Shown here piece by piece: positions 17,508 to 26,503 of a DNA stretch of 64,000 bases. A program made the position numbers and the translations under genes. How positions within the stretch are numbered: the stretch's first letter is position 1; each line of letters begins with the position of its first letter. The stretch is from CAXBDP01 sp963974465 (GTDB taxonomy: Bacteria; Bacteroidota; Bacteroidia; Cytophagales; Cyclobacteriaceae): the NCBI GenBank assembly GCA_049340005.1, contig JBMPIY010000007.1. One strand, 5' to 3'. A model generated the notes under the pieces. It was not told the DNA's origin. It was given only the letters and a program-made list of their open reading frames with translations, and did not search any database.

Positions 17508-17993
17508 ATGAAAAAAACTAATTGGCTTAACTTTATTATACTCCTTTTATCAGTTGCAATATTTTCATCGTGTGGTGGTGGCGGCAGTTCAGATCCTGAT
17601 CCGGAACCACAACCAACAGCAGAGGAATTACAAGTAGCCAAAATTGCTGGAACAAGTGCTAAAACTTGGACAGCTACAGCTATTACCTTTAATGGTGCAC
17701 CATCTGAAACCTACAATAATCCATCTGCCTTTTCAATCACATTCAGAACGGCAAAAACTTATAGTACCAATACTGGTTCACCTGTATTTCAAAGCTCTGG
17801 AAATTGGGCCTTTAACAATGGGAATTTGAATTCATTGATCTTTGACAGCAATCAAAATACGATTGCCACCGTTTCGGGATTGAATTCTGCTGGCACTCAA
17901 ATGACTCTCACAATAGACTTTGAGCTTGCTAGTACTGGCGGGAGGATAGAAGCTATTAATGGCAGGTACGTATTTACACTTACTTCCAATTAA
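17508..17993 (+). CDS. Small lipoprotein with glycine-rich N-terminus, unknown function
   Basis: The ATG at 17508 is chosen because it gives a standard lipoprotein signal: MKKTN, hydrophobic core, lipobox FSSC at about residue 22, then GGGGSSDPDPEPQP as a flexible tether. An upstream TTG/ATG frame to 17478 would bury this signal. The mature part (about 120 residues) is rich in Thr, Ser and Asn with alternating strands (WTATAITFNG, FSITFRTAKTYS, NWAFNNGN), suggesting a small beta-sandwich or lipocalin-like fold on the outer membrane (inference). An octamer lies at 17938. It ends 5 bases before the convergent mutS2 stop. Confidence 0.7.
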   Translation: MKKTNWLNFIILLLSVAIFSSCGGGGSSDPDPEPQPTAEELQVAKIAGTSAKTWTATAITFNGAPSETYNNPSAFSITFRTAKTYSTNTGSPVFQSSGNWAFNNGNLNSLIFDSNQNTIATVSGLNSAGTQMTLTIDFELASTGGRIEAINGRYVFTLTSN

Positions 17994-17998
17994 TCAAA

Positions 17999-20392
17999 TT
18001 ATTTAAGTGAGACAATTGTAACGCCGGCTCCACCAAAGTCGGCGTGTTCGTCCCTCATTGATTTCACAAAAGACAAGCTTTTAAGTTGACTGCGCACCAG
18101 TTGACGTAAAATCCCATCTCCTTTGCCATGTAAAATCCTTACCTCATTTTGGTTGAGAAGTAACGCTCTATCCATAAAGCGATCTAAATCCGGCATTGCC
18201 TCCTCTCCTCTTTTACCTCTCAAATCGAGCTGTGCTGAGAATTCAGCCATTTCAGATGCATAATTGATTCCTGATTTATTTGAGCCTGATTTCACCTCCG
18301 ATTTGGTATTTTTTGCCACCGCTCCAACTTTCTTTAATCTACTCAATTTCACATTCGATTTGAGTTGGCCAATCATTACCTCTACATTATTACCTTTCAC
18401 AGTCATTACTTGAGCTATTGCACCTGAATCTGCAATTTCTACGATATCGCCAGACTGGATTGGCCCTGTAAAAACTTGCTGCTTTTTAATGACTTTAGTC
18501 TTCTTCTCTTTTGGCTTAATCGTCTCTTCAAAGCTCTTGAGCTCAGTTCGAATCTCTTTTGTTGCTTCTTTTTCGCCCTTGACCTCTTTGATTTTTCTAA
18601 TTGTGGCTTCTATCTTCTGATTAGCATTCTTCAGCAATAAAGCTGCTTCTTCCTTGGCTTGGTTAATGATATTCTTTTTCTCAATCTCCAAATATGCTTT
18701 TAGAGACTCGTATTCTTCACTACTTTTAGCTAATCTCTTCTCAGTGGCAGTTAGTTGATTTTTCAATCGCTCAGCGGCTCCTTTTTCCTTTTCAAGACGG
18801 ATGAGTACTTTGTCATAGTTCACTCGCTCTTTGCCTATTTTTCTTCTAGCATTTGCAATTACCTCAGCATCAAGGCCAATTTTCCCAGCTATTTCTAAGG
18901 CAAATGAACTGCCCGGCTTTCCAATTTGGAGTTTATAAAGTGGCTCCAAATTCTCTAGATCGAACTGCATGGCTGCATTACGGATACCAGGAGTTTTTTC
19001 TGCAAGCTCTTTTAAGTTTGCATAGTGGGTGGTAATTACTCCATAAGACTTTCGGTTATTCAATTCCTCCAATATGGATTCGGCTATTGCTCCACCAAAT
19101 TCTGGCTCCGTTCCTGTTCCAAATTCATCTATCAAAACAAGCGTCCGTTTATTTGCTAATTCAATAAACATCTTCATAGAAGTAAGATGCGAACTGTAAG
19201 TACTTAAATCATTCTCAATCGATTGCTCATCTCCAATATCTAGGAAAATTTGATTGAAAATGCCAGAAACGGATTCATCTCCAAGTGGAACCGGGATACC
19301 GCATTGAATCATAAATTGAAGTAATCCCGCTGTCTTGAGTGTAACAGACTTACCTCCCGCATTCGGCCCACTAATTAGTAAAATTCGATTGTGAGAATCT
19401 AATTCAATATCTTGTGAAACAATGGCTTTTCCCAATGATTTATGCGCTAGGAAAAGAAGCGGGTGGGTAGCGTTTTTCCACGAAATACAAGGCCTTTTTT
19501 CAATTTCAGGACAGATTCCATTTACTTTAATCCCGAACCTTGCTTTGGCTCTTATAAAATCTAACAGACCTAAAACTTTATAAGCATTTTGCAAATCTAC
19601 TGTATGTGGTCTTAGGCGATCTGTTAAAGAAATCAGAATTCTAATGATCTCCTTTTTCTCTTGAAGTTCTAAATCGCGTAGCTCATTATTCAATTCCAAC
19701 ACAGCAGTTGGCTCCATATACACCGTTTGCCCTGTTGCCGACTCATCGTGAATAAAGCCCTTGAGATGTCGCTTATGCTCAGATAGCACGGGAATTACCA
19801 TTCTCCCGCCTCGGATAGTGTAAGTGGCATCTTCAGGCACATAACCTTTGCCTCTTGCCTCCCGCATTACACTGTCCAGTACTTTTCTCACTCTAGATTG
19901 CGAAGCGGAGATATTACTGCGAATTTTTGCTAATGTTGGTGTCGCAGAACTTTTCATCTGCCCACTATCATCAATGCATCTTGCCAGTTCTCTCAAGAAA
20001 TCATCAGGCACTACCAAATTTTTACCTAGCGCATAGAGCTCAGGAAATTCCTCTTGGCGCTTTACAAAGAAATCTAGACTATTCTTTAAAAGAATAAGCC
20101 CCTTCGACAATTCATGAAAATCCTGTTCATCCAGATAACTTCCAAAAATTTCCGCTCTTTTGAGAGCATAATTCATGTCCTTATAAGCGGTTGTTGGGTA
20201 GGGCTCGCCAGCTCGAAGTATATTTAAAAACTCTTCAGTCTGAGAATGCAACTTAACTACATATTGAAAATCGCGAGAAAATTTGAGATTTTCAGCAAAC
20301 TGAATTCCAATAGGGCCTTGACATTCCTGCTTAATCAGCTCCAGAATTTTATCAAAGCCTAGCTTATTTTCAATAGTTGATGGAAGTAGCAT
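17999..20392 (-). CDS. mutS2: MutS2 family DNA/ribosome-acting ATPase with Smr endonuclease domain
   Basis: A 797-residue protein. The core and clamp region is followed by the MutS ATPase: Walker A SGPNAGGKSVTLKT near 335-348, then DIGDEQSIENDLSTYSSH and LVLIDEFGTGTEP (Walker B). A long Lys/Glu coiled coil covers about 515-640, and a C-terminal Smr domain has LDLRGKR near 715-721 and HGKGDGILR near 754-762. It lacks the mismatch-recognition domain of MutS. The family suppresses recombination or acts on stalled ribosomes. Octamers at 19353 (inside the Walker A codons) and 19858 lie on the coding strand. Twelve bases downstream of a DUF4296 lipoprotein gene, so co-transcribed. Confidence 0.93.
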   Translation of the reverse strand: MLLPSTIENKLGFDKILELIKQECQGPIGIQFAENLKFSRDFQYVVKLHSQTEEFLNILRAGEPYPTTAYKDMNYALKRAEIFGSYLDEQDFHELSKGLILLKNSLDFFVKRQEEFPELYALGKNLVVPDDFLRELARCIDDSGQMKSSATPTLAKIRSNISASQSRVRKVLDSVMREARGKGYVPEDATYTIRGGRMVIPVLSEHKRHLKGFIHDESATGQTVYMEPTAVLELNNELRDLELQEKKEIIRILISLTDRLRPHTVDLQNAYKVLGLLDFIRAKARFGIKVNGICPEIEKRPCISWKNATHPLLFLAHKSLGKAIVSQDIELDSHNRILLISGPNAGGKSVTLKTAGLLQFMIQCGIPVPLGDESVSGIFNQIFLDIGDEQSIENDLSTYSSHLTSMKMFIELANKRTLVLIDEFGTGTEPEFGGAIAESILEELNNRKSYGVITTHYANLKELAEKTPGIRNAAMQFDLENLEPLYKLQIGKPGSSFALEIAGKIGLDAEVIANARRKIGKERVNYDKVLIRLEKEKGAAERLKNQLTATEKRLAKSSEEYESLKAYLEIEKKNIINQAKEEAALLLKNANQKIEATIRKIKEVKGEKEATKEIRTELKSFEETIKPKEKKTKVIKKQQVFTGPIQSGDIVEIADSGAIAQVMTVKGNNVEVMIGQLKSNVKLSRLKKVGAVAKNTKSEVKSGSNKSGINYASEMAEFSAQLDLRGKRGEEAMPDLDRFMDRALLLNQNEVRILHGKGDGILRQLVRSQLKSLSFVKSMRDEHADFGGAGVTIVSLK

Positions 20393-20404
20393 GAATGAAG
20401 GAAA

Positions 20405-20746
20405 CTAATCTATTTGTAGGGTTTTTTGACGGTAGTTTAAACTATCTACCACGGCACGATATATGTTGTTCATTTCTTCGATTTCGAGCAGGTAGTAGTT
20501 ATAATTTTCAATGAAAACTGATTCACTGATATTATGTTTTCTAAGTACTTCATTTCCAAAAATGGCCGATAAAACTTTAGAGGAGTCTTGTGGCACATTC
20601 ATAGCAAAGGCTTTACCTTCGCTTATGTGCATGTCTATCAGTAGCATAACCATCTGTTCTTTGGTCAGAAGCTTTTCAGGAATATTTTCCTTTGAGGAAC
20701 ATCCAATGACCGCCAGTGTAATGAGAATTAAAAAAATCTTTTTCAC
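20405..20746 (-). CDS. DUF4296 family lipoprotein
   Basis: A 113-residue protein with a lipoprotein signal (MKKIFLILITLAVIGC; Cys16 lipidated). The mature helix-rich part has MVMLLIDMHISEGKA near 32-46 and ENYNYYLLEIEEMNNIY near 80-96, matching the Bacteroidota-only DUF4296 family of unknown function. It diverges from the Bat-type operon and lies upstream of mutS2 on the same transcript. Confidence 0.8.
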   Translation of the reverse strand: MKKIFLILITLAVIGCSSKENIPEKLLTKEQMVMLLIDMHISEGKAFAMNVPQDSSKVLSAIFGNEVLRKHNISESVFIENYNYYLLEIEEMNNIYRAVVDSLNYRQKTLQID

Positions 20747-20800
20747 GTCTGAAATTAATTAAATCGCCCTAATTTTAAAGATTGATTGGATTATAAATTG

Positions 20801-21679
20801 ATGAAGCAAATACTCAAGAAACTTCAAAAGTACGAAATCAGAATCCGTAAGGCTATTAATAACCAAATGCAAGGCGACTTTCGTTCGGTTTTTAAAGGTT
20901 CGGGATTGGAATTCGATGATGTGCGACCCTACCAATATGGTGATGATGTACGTTCTATCGATTGGAATGTATCTGCAAAAGGCCATGGAGTATATATTAA
21001 AACTTTCCGTGAAGAAAAAGAGCAAAACGTTTTTTTCGTTTTGGATGTGAGTGGCTCCCAAGAAATCGGGCAGCCTGGCAAACAAAAACTTGACATCGGA
21101 AGAGAGATCTGTGGAGTACTTAGCCTCAGCGCCATCAAAGAAGGAAGCCAAACAGGGCTTATCTGCTTTAGTGATCAGAAAGAATTGTTTATCAAAGCTG
21201 CAAAGGGAGTTGGGCATGGATACAAAATGGTTTACTCATTATTTGGCATGCAAACACATTCGCAAAAAACAGACCTAAAAGGAGCTATCAGTTTCACACG
21301 CCAAGTTTGTAAAAAAAGAAGTGTCATAATATTTATATCTGATTTTATAGACGAGAAGTACGAGGACGATCTGAAAGCACTTGCAAGAAAACATGATTTG
21401 GTGATGATTCACTTATTCGACAATAGAGAAACTCAATTGCCTAGTTTGGGTTTAGTACCTTTGCTTGACAAAGAAAGTGGAAAAACACTTTGGGTGAATA
21501 CTTCTAGCAAAGATTTCCGTAACAACCTATCGAACACATTAGATGGTACACGTCAGAAATTAGAAGATATAGGTCGCAGGTATCAGGCAGATTACCTACC
21601 AGTAAATACTGCAGATGACTATGTGCCCGCATTAATTAAATTATTTAAAATCAGAAATAGGGTTAGAAAAAGTGCTTAG
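20801..21679 (+). CDS. DUF58 domain protein (Bat operon)
   Basis: The ATG at 20801 is preferred over a TTG at 20786 because the family begins near KQILKKLQKYEIRIRKAI. About 292 residues: the conserved DUF58 block DVRPYQYGDDVRSIDWNVSA near 42-61 is followed by a VWA-like fold with a degenerate DVSGSQE metal site near 79-85. DUF58 proteins sit beside MoxR ATPases and VWA proteins in Bacteroidota, where the operon affects stress tolerance; no moxR gene is visible here. Cytoplasmic. The stop overlaps the next start by 8 bases. Confidence 0.87.
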   Translation: MKQILKKLQKYEIRIRKAINNQMQGDFRSVFKGSGLEFDDVRPYQYGDDVRSIDWNVSAKGHGVYIKTFREEKEQNVFFVLDVSGSQEIGQPGKQKLDIGREICGVLSLSAIKEGSQTGLICFSDQKELFIKAAKGVGHGYKMVYSLFGMQTHSQKTDLKGAISFTRQVCKKRSVIIFISDFIDEKYEDDLKALARKHDLVMIHLFDNRETQLPSLGLVPLLDKESGKTLWVNTSSKDFRNNLSNTLDGTRQKLEDIGRRYQADYLPVNTADDYVPALIKLFKIRNRVRKSA

Positions 21680-22559
21680 ACTCTTATTGCTTATTGCTAT
21701 TAGTGCCTTTAGCCAACTAGCCGTTGCGCAGGAATATAAGCCCAAAGGCTCTTTCCAGGTGGATTCCGCTAGAGTGGGTGAAGAAATCCCATATTCGCTA
21801 AGTTTTACATATCCCAGAGATTGGCAAGTCCTATTCCCAGATAGTTTGGGAAACTATAGTCCATTCGAATACAGCGGGAGGATATTTTTTCCTACCGTTA
21901 CAGATAGCCTTAGTACAGATAGCACAATTTACTATTTAAGCACCTACGAGCTAGATGAAATACAGCTATTGAGGTTACCCGTAAAAGTGCGCAAACCAAA
22001 TGGAGACACTACAACCCTTTACACTGACTACAGCCAAATATCTCTCATCCAAGTAGTCACACAATTACCTGATTCGCTTGATTTCAAGGAGAATACCTTT
22101 TATCGAAATGTGAAAACGGCCTTTAATTACCCATACCTTTTGGCTGGCTTGTTTTTGCTAACCGCAGCGCTAATTGCAGTTTGGATTATATTTGGCAAGA
22201 GAATTAGAAAATGGTTTGCCATCCGCAGACTGACTAAGTCTCATAAAATCTTTTTGAACAAATACAGAAAATTACAACCTGACGCCGCATTTGGAGCTAA
22301 TTTGGAAGAAACTGAAAAGCTTCTCTTCATCTGGAAAAAGTATCTGGAGACATTGGAAAAAGCTCCATTCACAAAACTCACCACCCGCGAAATTCTAAAA
22401 ATCGTAAATGTGAATGGATTGGATAAAGCTTTAAAGGCAGTAGATAGAGCAATTTATGCAAGGATTAAAGGAGAAGACCTCGACCTTGCTTTTAAAATAA
22501 TGGAGGAAGTATCCATCGATCAATATCAACAAAAGGTAAATTCCATTAAAAATGATTGA
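21672..22559 (+). CDS. Single-pass membrane protein of the Bat operon
   Basis: A 295-residue protein starting at a GTG (21672) that overlaps the end of the DUF58 gene. Signal peptide with cleavage after AVAQ near 19, a beta-rich periplasmic part (about 20-150), one membrane helix near 155-175, and a charged cytoplasmic tail (about 176-295). It resembles the BatD-like middle proteins of such operons in order and topology, though sequence family membership is uncertain. It overlaps the downstream VWA gene by 8 bases. An octamer at 21874 encodes Gly-Arg. Confidence 0.65.
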   Translation: MLRLLLLIAISAFSQLAVAQEYKPKGSFQVDSARVGEEIPYSLSFTYPRDWQVLFPDSLGNYSPFEYSGRIFFPTVTDSLSTDSTIYYLSTYELDEIQLLRLPVKVRKPNGDTTTLYTDYSQISLIQVVTQLPDSLDFKENTFYRNVKTAFNYPYLLAGLFLLTAALIAVWIIFGKRIRKWFAIRRLTKSHKIFLNKYRKLQPDAAFGANLEETEKLLFIWKKYLETLEKAPFTKLTTREILKIVNVNGLDKALKAVDRAIYARIKGEDLDLAFKIMEEVSIDQYQQKVNSIKND

Positions 22560-23601
22560 GAACGAGCAAACTATACCATGGTATTCGCTTGAATGGTTTA
22601 GCCCAAGTGTGCTGAAAAGCTTTCAATGGGAAATGCCTTTTTTCTTATATCTACTTATTCTCATTCCTTTTCTATTCTTATTAAGATGGATTTTCCTTCG
22701 TAGGAGAAAACAAAGTCTTGCGATTTCATTGGTAGATAAAGACATAAAAGCTTCTCCTGTTAGGTATTTGAGATTTCTTCCAGGGATTTTCTTTTTGCTA
22801 TCCACCATTCTGATAATTGTAGCACTTGCCAGGCCGCAACGGACAAATGAGCGTGTTGATCAATACACCGAAGGAATTGATATAATGTTGGTGGTTGATA
22901 TTTCGGAATCGATGATGATTGAGGATTTCAAGCCAAATAGAATGGAAGCCGCCAAACAAACTGCACAAGAATTTGTAAATGGTCGCATCCAAGATAGAAT
23001 TGGTCTAGTAATTTTTTCAGGAGAGGCATATTCTCTTTCGCCTCTTACTACAGATTATAATTTACTAAATTCTTACATTGAAGATATCAATTTTGAAATG
23101 ATTGAATCGAGGGGAACAGCAATTGGTAGTGCTATTGCCGTAGGAACCAATAGACTTCGTGAATCTAAAGCGAAGTCTAAAGTGATGATTATGATAAGTG
23201 ATGGTGACAATACTGCTGGAAATATCGATCCATTAACAGCCGCAAATCTTGCCTCTGCTTTTGACATCAAAATATATGCAGTAGCTATTGGCAAAGAAGG
23301 TCGAGTGCCATTTGGTACCGACTTTTTCGGTCGTCCTCGCTATGTAGAAAATACGCTTGATGAAACTACATTAAGGGAAATAGCGCAAATTGGTAATGGC
23401 AAATTTTATAGAGTGGATGATAATAGCGGTTTGGAGGAAGTATTTGAAGAGATTGATCAATTAGAAAAAGCTGAAATCATTGAAACTCGCTATAGAGATA
23501 CTCAGGATTTTTACAGCAATTATCTGAAATGGGCAGTCCTATTTTTGTTAGCATTCATTTTCACCAAGTCCACCTTCATGAGTAATATCCTCAGAGATTG
23601 A
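22552..23601 (+). CDS. batA: BatA-like von Willebrand factor A membrane protein
   Basis: A 349-residue protein. Two N-terminal membrane helices (about 26-45 and 62-82) are followed by a VWA domain with an intact MIDAS motif DISES near 113-117, a Thr/Asp region in SRGTAIG and SDGDNTAG, and a C-terminal membrane helix near 324-344. BatA-type proteins hold a metal-dependent protein-binding domain at the inner membrane and work with DUF58 and MoxR-type proteins. Last gene of the three-gene operon. No BatB or TPR-type BatC gene follows here, which is unusual for the full Bat cluster. Confidence 0.87.
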   Translation: MIENEQTIPWYSLEWFSPSVLKSFQWEMPFFLYLLILIPFLFLLRWIFLRRRKQSLAISLVDKDIKASPVRYLRFLPGIFFLLSTILIIVALARPQRTNERVDQYTEGIDIMLVVDISESMMIEDFKPNRMEAAKQTAQEFVNGRIQDRIGLVIFSGEAYSLSPLTTDYNLLNSYIEDINFEMIESRGTAIGSAIAVGTNRLRESKAKSKVMIMISDGDNTAGNIDPLTAANLASAFDIKIYAVAIGKEGRVPFGTDFFGRPRYVENTLDETTLREIAQIGNGKFYRVDDNSGLEEVFEEIDQLEKAEIIETRYRDTQDFYSNYLKWAVLFLLAFIFTKSTFMSNILRD

Positions 23602-23619
23602 TTGGATCCTTTAGCTAAA

Positions 23620-24210
23620 TCAGAATTTATAAGATATTCCAATTCCATTCGATGCCATTCCAATTTGCAGGTTTTGGATTAATTCTGTGCTACTGTTAGT
23701 ATTCAGAATAGTGAATAAAGCCAGATCAAAAACGAAAAGGAATGCTCCTTGCAAAATCACGCTTTTGCCAAAGCCTTTCCATAATTCAGGATTATTATTC
23801 AGGTTTTTAGATCGCTCCAGCATCCATAATCCTGCTGCCATGTAACCAATATCCAAACCTGCATTGAACAGCAGCAATTTCTCCATTTTGGCTTGCTCAC
23901 TTATACTTGCAGCCAAATCAAATGAAGCAGGATCAGCCGTAATAGCAGAATATAATCCAGAACCTGCTAATCCAAGATTTACAATGTTCCAATAAATATT
24001 CATCTGATGAAAATGCTTTTGCGAACCTCCTGTATTTCCCAGCGCAATTCCGCTCACAGCCATATTCCCTACTGCCCAAGCACCCAGAGTGTACATTCCA
24101 GTTTTGGTGATTTTAAGTCTGTTTTCGTTAAAACCCTTCAGCTCACTTTGAGCAAAAAGTGAAAAACTCAACAAAAACATCACAGATAAAACTACTAGAA
24201 ACTTTTTCAC
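23620..24210 (-). CDS. Membrane protein of unknown function (possibly DUF6992)
   Basis: A 196-residue protein with a signal peptide (cleavage near LFAQ, residue 21). It has four further hydrophobic stretches with small residues (GMYTLGAWAVGNMAVSG, NIVNLGLAGSGLYSA, FNAGLDIGYMAAGLWML, GAFLFVFDLALFTIL). The pattern suggests a helical membrane protein of the periplasm-facing or inner-membrane type. The DUF6992 assignment is a recollection of a Bacteroidota family and is tentative. It overlaps the LysE gene by 4 bases and is the last gene of GH3-lysE-this. Confidence 0.55.
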   Translation of the reverse strand: MKKFLVVLSVMFLLSFSLFAQSELKGFNENRLKITKTGMYTLGAWAVGNMAVSGIALGNTGGSQKHFHQMNIYWNIVNLGLAGSGLYSAITADPASFDLAASISEQAKMEKLLLFNAGLDIGYMAAGLWMLERSKNLNNNPELWKGFGKSVILQGAFLFVFDLALFTILNTNSSTELIQNLQIGMASNGIGISYKF

Positions 24211-24863
24211 ATGAATAAATTCAATGCACTTAAATCAACCACCACATAATTGTTGTATGCAAACCAAAGCAACCTCAACCCAAACACAAAAAGTGCTAGA
24301 CCCACAATTTTGTTCAAAATCAGGATTAACCGACTAGTAATAAGGCTCCGTAGCTTGTGCGCCAAATACGATTTCCCGATATCAACAATAAATACTGTTG
24401 ACAATAAAGTGATGAAAAAAATGAATTTATGCTCTTGTCCAAACCCTCTGTCGATAGACACAAAACTGACCATTCCTACCCAAAAAAGCAGAACAAAAGG
24501 ATTGATACCATTCAAAAAAACACCTTTTAAGAACTGGTTAATTACTAGTGACTTCCCAATTCGTACTTGCTTGATACCTTTCTTGGCAATTGGCTTAAAA
24601 AAATTGTAAACCCCAAAAGCTAGCATAATTACGCCTCCTACAAATCCTAGGTAAAAGGAAAAACGCGGGTGGTCGATCAAGCCACGTAGACTAAAATTGG
24701 TGAGCCATACATAAAAAGCATCGCTAAGCAAAATACCAACAGCCATGATTACTCCAGCTATAAAACCTTTTTCCACGCTGCTTTGGATAAGCGAGAAAAA
24801 CACTGGGCCGATCATCACCGATAGTAATAAGCCAAACAATATTCCGCTTATTACTACTTCCAT
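24207..24863 (-). CDS. LysE/RhtB family amino-acid exporter
   Basis: A 218-residue inner-membrane protein with six predicted helices. The family signature GxxxGxxxGPVFF appears as LLSVMIGPVFFSLIQ near 13-27, and NPFVLLFWVGMVSF near 121-134 is the second conserved block. The family exports amino acids or their derivatives. It overlaps an upstream GH3 gene by 10 bases and a downstream unknown membrane protein by 4 bases, so the three are translationally coupled. Confidence 0.85.
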   Translation of the reverse strand: MEVVISGILFGLLLSVMIGPVFFSLIQSSVEKGFIAGVIMAVGILLSDAFYVWLTNFSLRGLIDHPRFSFYLGFVGGVIMLAFGVYNFFKPIAKKGIKQVRIGKSLVINQFLKGVFLNGINPFVLLFWVGMVSFVSIDRGFGQEHKFIFFITLLSTVFIVDIGKSYLAHKLRSLITSRLILILNKIVGLALFVFGLRLLWFAYNNYVVVDLSALNLFM

Positions 24864-26401
24864 TTATCCGCCAAAAAGGCATTCCAATCTTCCAAAATCT
24901 GTTTTTTCAGCACTCTCGGAAACTTACTCTGACCACCAACTTTTCCACGCTGTTTCATGAAATCATAAAAAGTCTGCGTTGGCAATAGGGTTACAAATAC
25001 CTCTTTCAAAGCTGCATTTCTTTCAACGGCATAGTCGTCATTCAATTCCTTCAAATATAGATCGAGGCGATCCCGAAGCTGATCTGCATTTACCACATCG
25101 TCGCATGCCAAATACCAATGATGTGCAAAAAGTGAATCGTAAGGCACGCCAGCTACGGTAAATTCTCGTATCGAAATATCAAATTCCTCAGCCAGCATTT
25201 CTACTGCTTTAGTCATATTATCCACAGACAGATGCTCTCCACAAAGACTTAAAAAATGTTTGGTTCGACCTGTAATTACTATCTCACTTTCATATTTATT
25301 AACGAATCGAATAGTATCACCAATTAAATACCGCCATGCTCCTGCACAAGTGCTTATAAGCAAAGCATATTCTTGTTGTTCATCAATTTCGTGAATCATG
25401 TAAGTTTCTGGATCTGCAACTAGCTGCCCATCATCGTCGAAATTGCGGGAAGTAAAAGGGACAAACTCGTAAAAAATACCATTGTTGAGTACAAGTCGCA
25501 TCGATTTACGATCAGGTAATGCTTGAAAAGCGATGAAACCCTCCGATGCCAGATAGGTTTCAATGTATGTAATCGGTCGGCCAAGAAGCTTATCAAAACT
25601 CTTCCTGTAAGGCTCTAAGCTTACTCCACCATGTACATATACTTCTAAATTTGGCCAAATTTCATGGATATTATCCACCTCATAGTGCTTAATGATTTTC
25701 TCCATCAAGATCTGAATCCAAGCCGGAACACCCATCAGGTAACCGATGTCCCAATCTTTAGCTTTTAGTACTATTTCATTGAGTTTCAAATCCCAATCTT
25801 TGGTTCGAGCTATACGTTGACCAGGCTTGTAAAAAAAGTGCAACCAAAATGGCAATTGCCCAGTGGTAATTCCACTTAAATCACCTTCAAAGTAGGTTCC
25901 ATGCCTATTTAACTCAGTGCTGCCACCAAGCATTAACATCCCTTTCTCATAGGTTTTTGCTGGCAAATCAAATTTCGATAAGCTTAAAATTTGCCTTACA
26001 CCCGTTCGCTGAATGGCTTTCATCATAGAGCGAGTTACAGGAATATATTTAGAAGTTGCTTCTGAAGTGCCGGAACTGAGCGCAAAGTATTTAACTTGTC
26101 CGGGCCAGCATACATTTTTTTCATCCTCCCGCGTTTTGTGCCACCATTCTTTAAAGATCGTACTATAATCATAAGTTGGTACTTTCTCTTTGAAATTCTC
26201 ATAAAACATTTCTTGCTTGGTATTTCGAAAAGATTTGAGAATTTCTGAAAAGGAATATCGCTGTCCAAATTGCGTTCGACGTGCCTTAATCATCAATTTT
26301 CTGAGGGTAGATTTTTGCAAATCAAACGGTGTGGAAAATTCCTGCTGAATACTATCTCTCAGCCTGATTCCCTTTTTCAGTAAGTTTCCGATTATGACCA
26401 T
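24854..26401 (-). CDS. GH3 family acyl-adenylating enzyme (copy 1)
   Basis: A 515-residue protein of the GH3 family, first known as plant auxin/jasmonate-amido synthetases: ATP-dependent adenylation of a carboxylic acid followed by transfer to an amino acid or similar acceptor. The phosphate-binding loop is YFALSSGTSEATSKYIPVT near 106-124. IETYLASEGFIAFQ near 277-290 and TCAGAWRYLIGDTIRF near 345-360 are the conserved acyl- and nucleotide-site blocks. Bacterial substrates are unknown. Coupling to a LysE exporter suggests an exported amino-acid conjugate (inference). A paralogue lies at 60619-62127. Confidence 0.85.
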   Translation of the reverse strand: MVIIGNLLKKGIRLRDSIQQEFSTPFDLQKSTLRKLMIKARRTQFGQRYSFSEILKSFRNTKQEMFYENFKEKVPTYDYSTIFKEWWHKTREDEKNVCWPGQVKYFALSSGTSEATSKYIPVTRSMMKAIQRTGVRQILSLSKFDLPAKTYEKGMLMLGGSTELNRHGTYFEGDLSGITTGQLPFWLHFFYKPGQRIARTKDWDLKLNEIVLKAKDWDIGYLMGVPAWIQILMEKIIKHYEVDNIHEIWPNLEVYVHGGVSLEPYRKSFDKLLGRPITYIETYLASEGFIAFQALPDRKSMRLVLNNGIFYEFVPFTSRNFDDDGQLVADPETYMIHEIDEQQEYALLISTCAGAWRYLIGDTIRFVNKYESEIVITGRTKHFLSLCGEHLSVDNMTKAVEMLAEEFDISIREFTVAGVPYDSLFAHHWYLACDDVVNADQLRDRLDLYLKELNDDYAVERNAALKEVFVTLLPTQTFYDFMKQRGKVGGQSKFPRVLKKQILEDWNAFLADKWK

Positions 26402-26503
26402 TTTTTAATTCATTTTTGTTGATATCCCAACGAGAGGCATACTATTTTTGTCTAAATTAGACCATTCTCAAACAATTATAAAGAAACTCGTTTATTTCTA
26501 TCT

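Noticed and set aside
20759..21217. 152-residue open frame on the minus strand
   Set aside because: Antisense to the start of the DUF58 gene, which has a clear family match.
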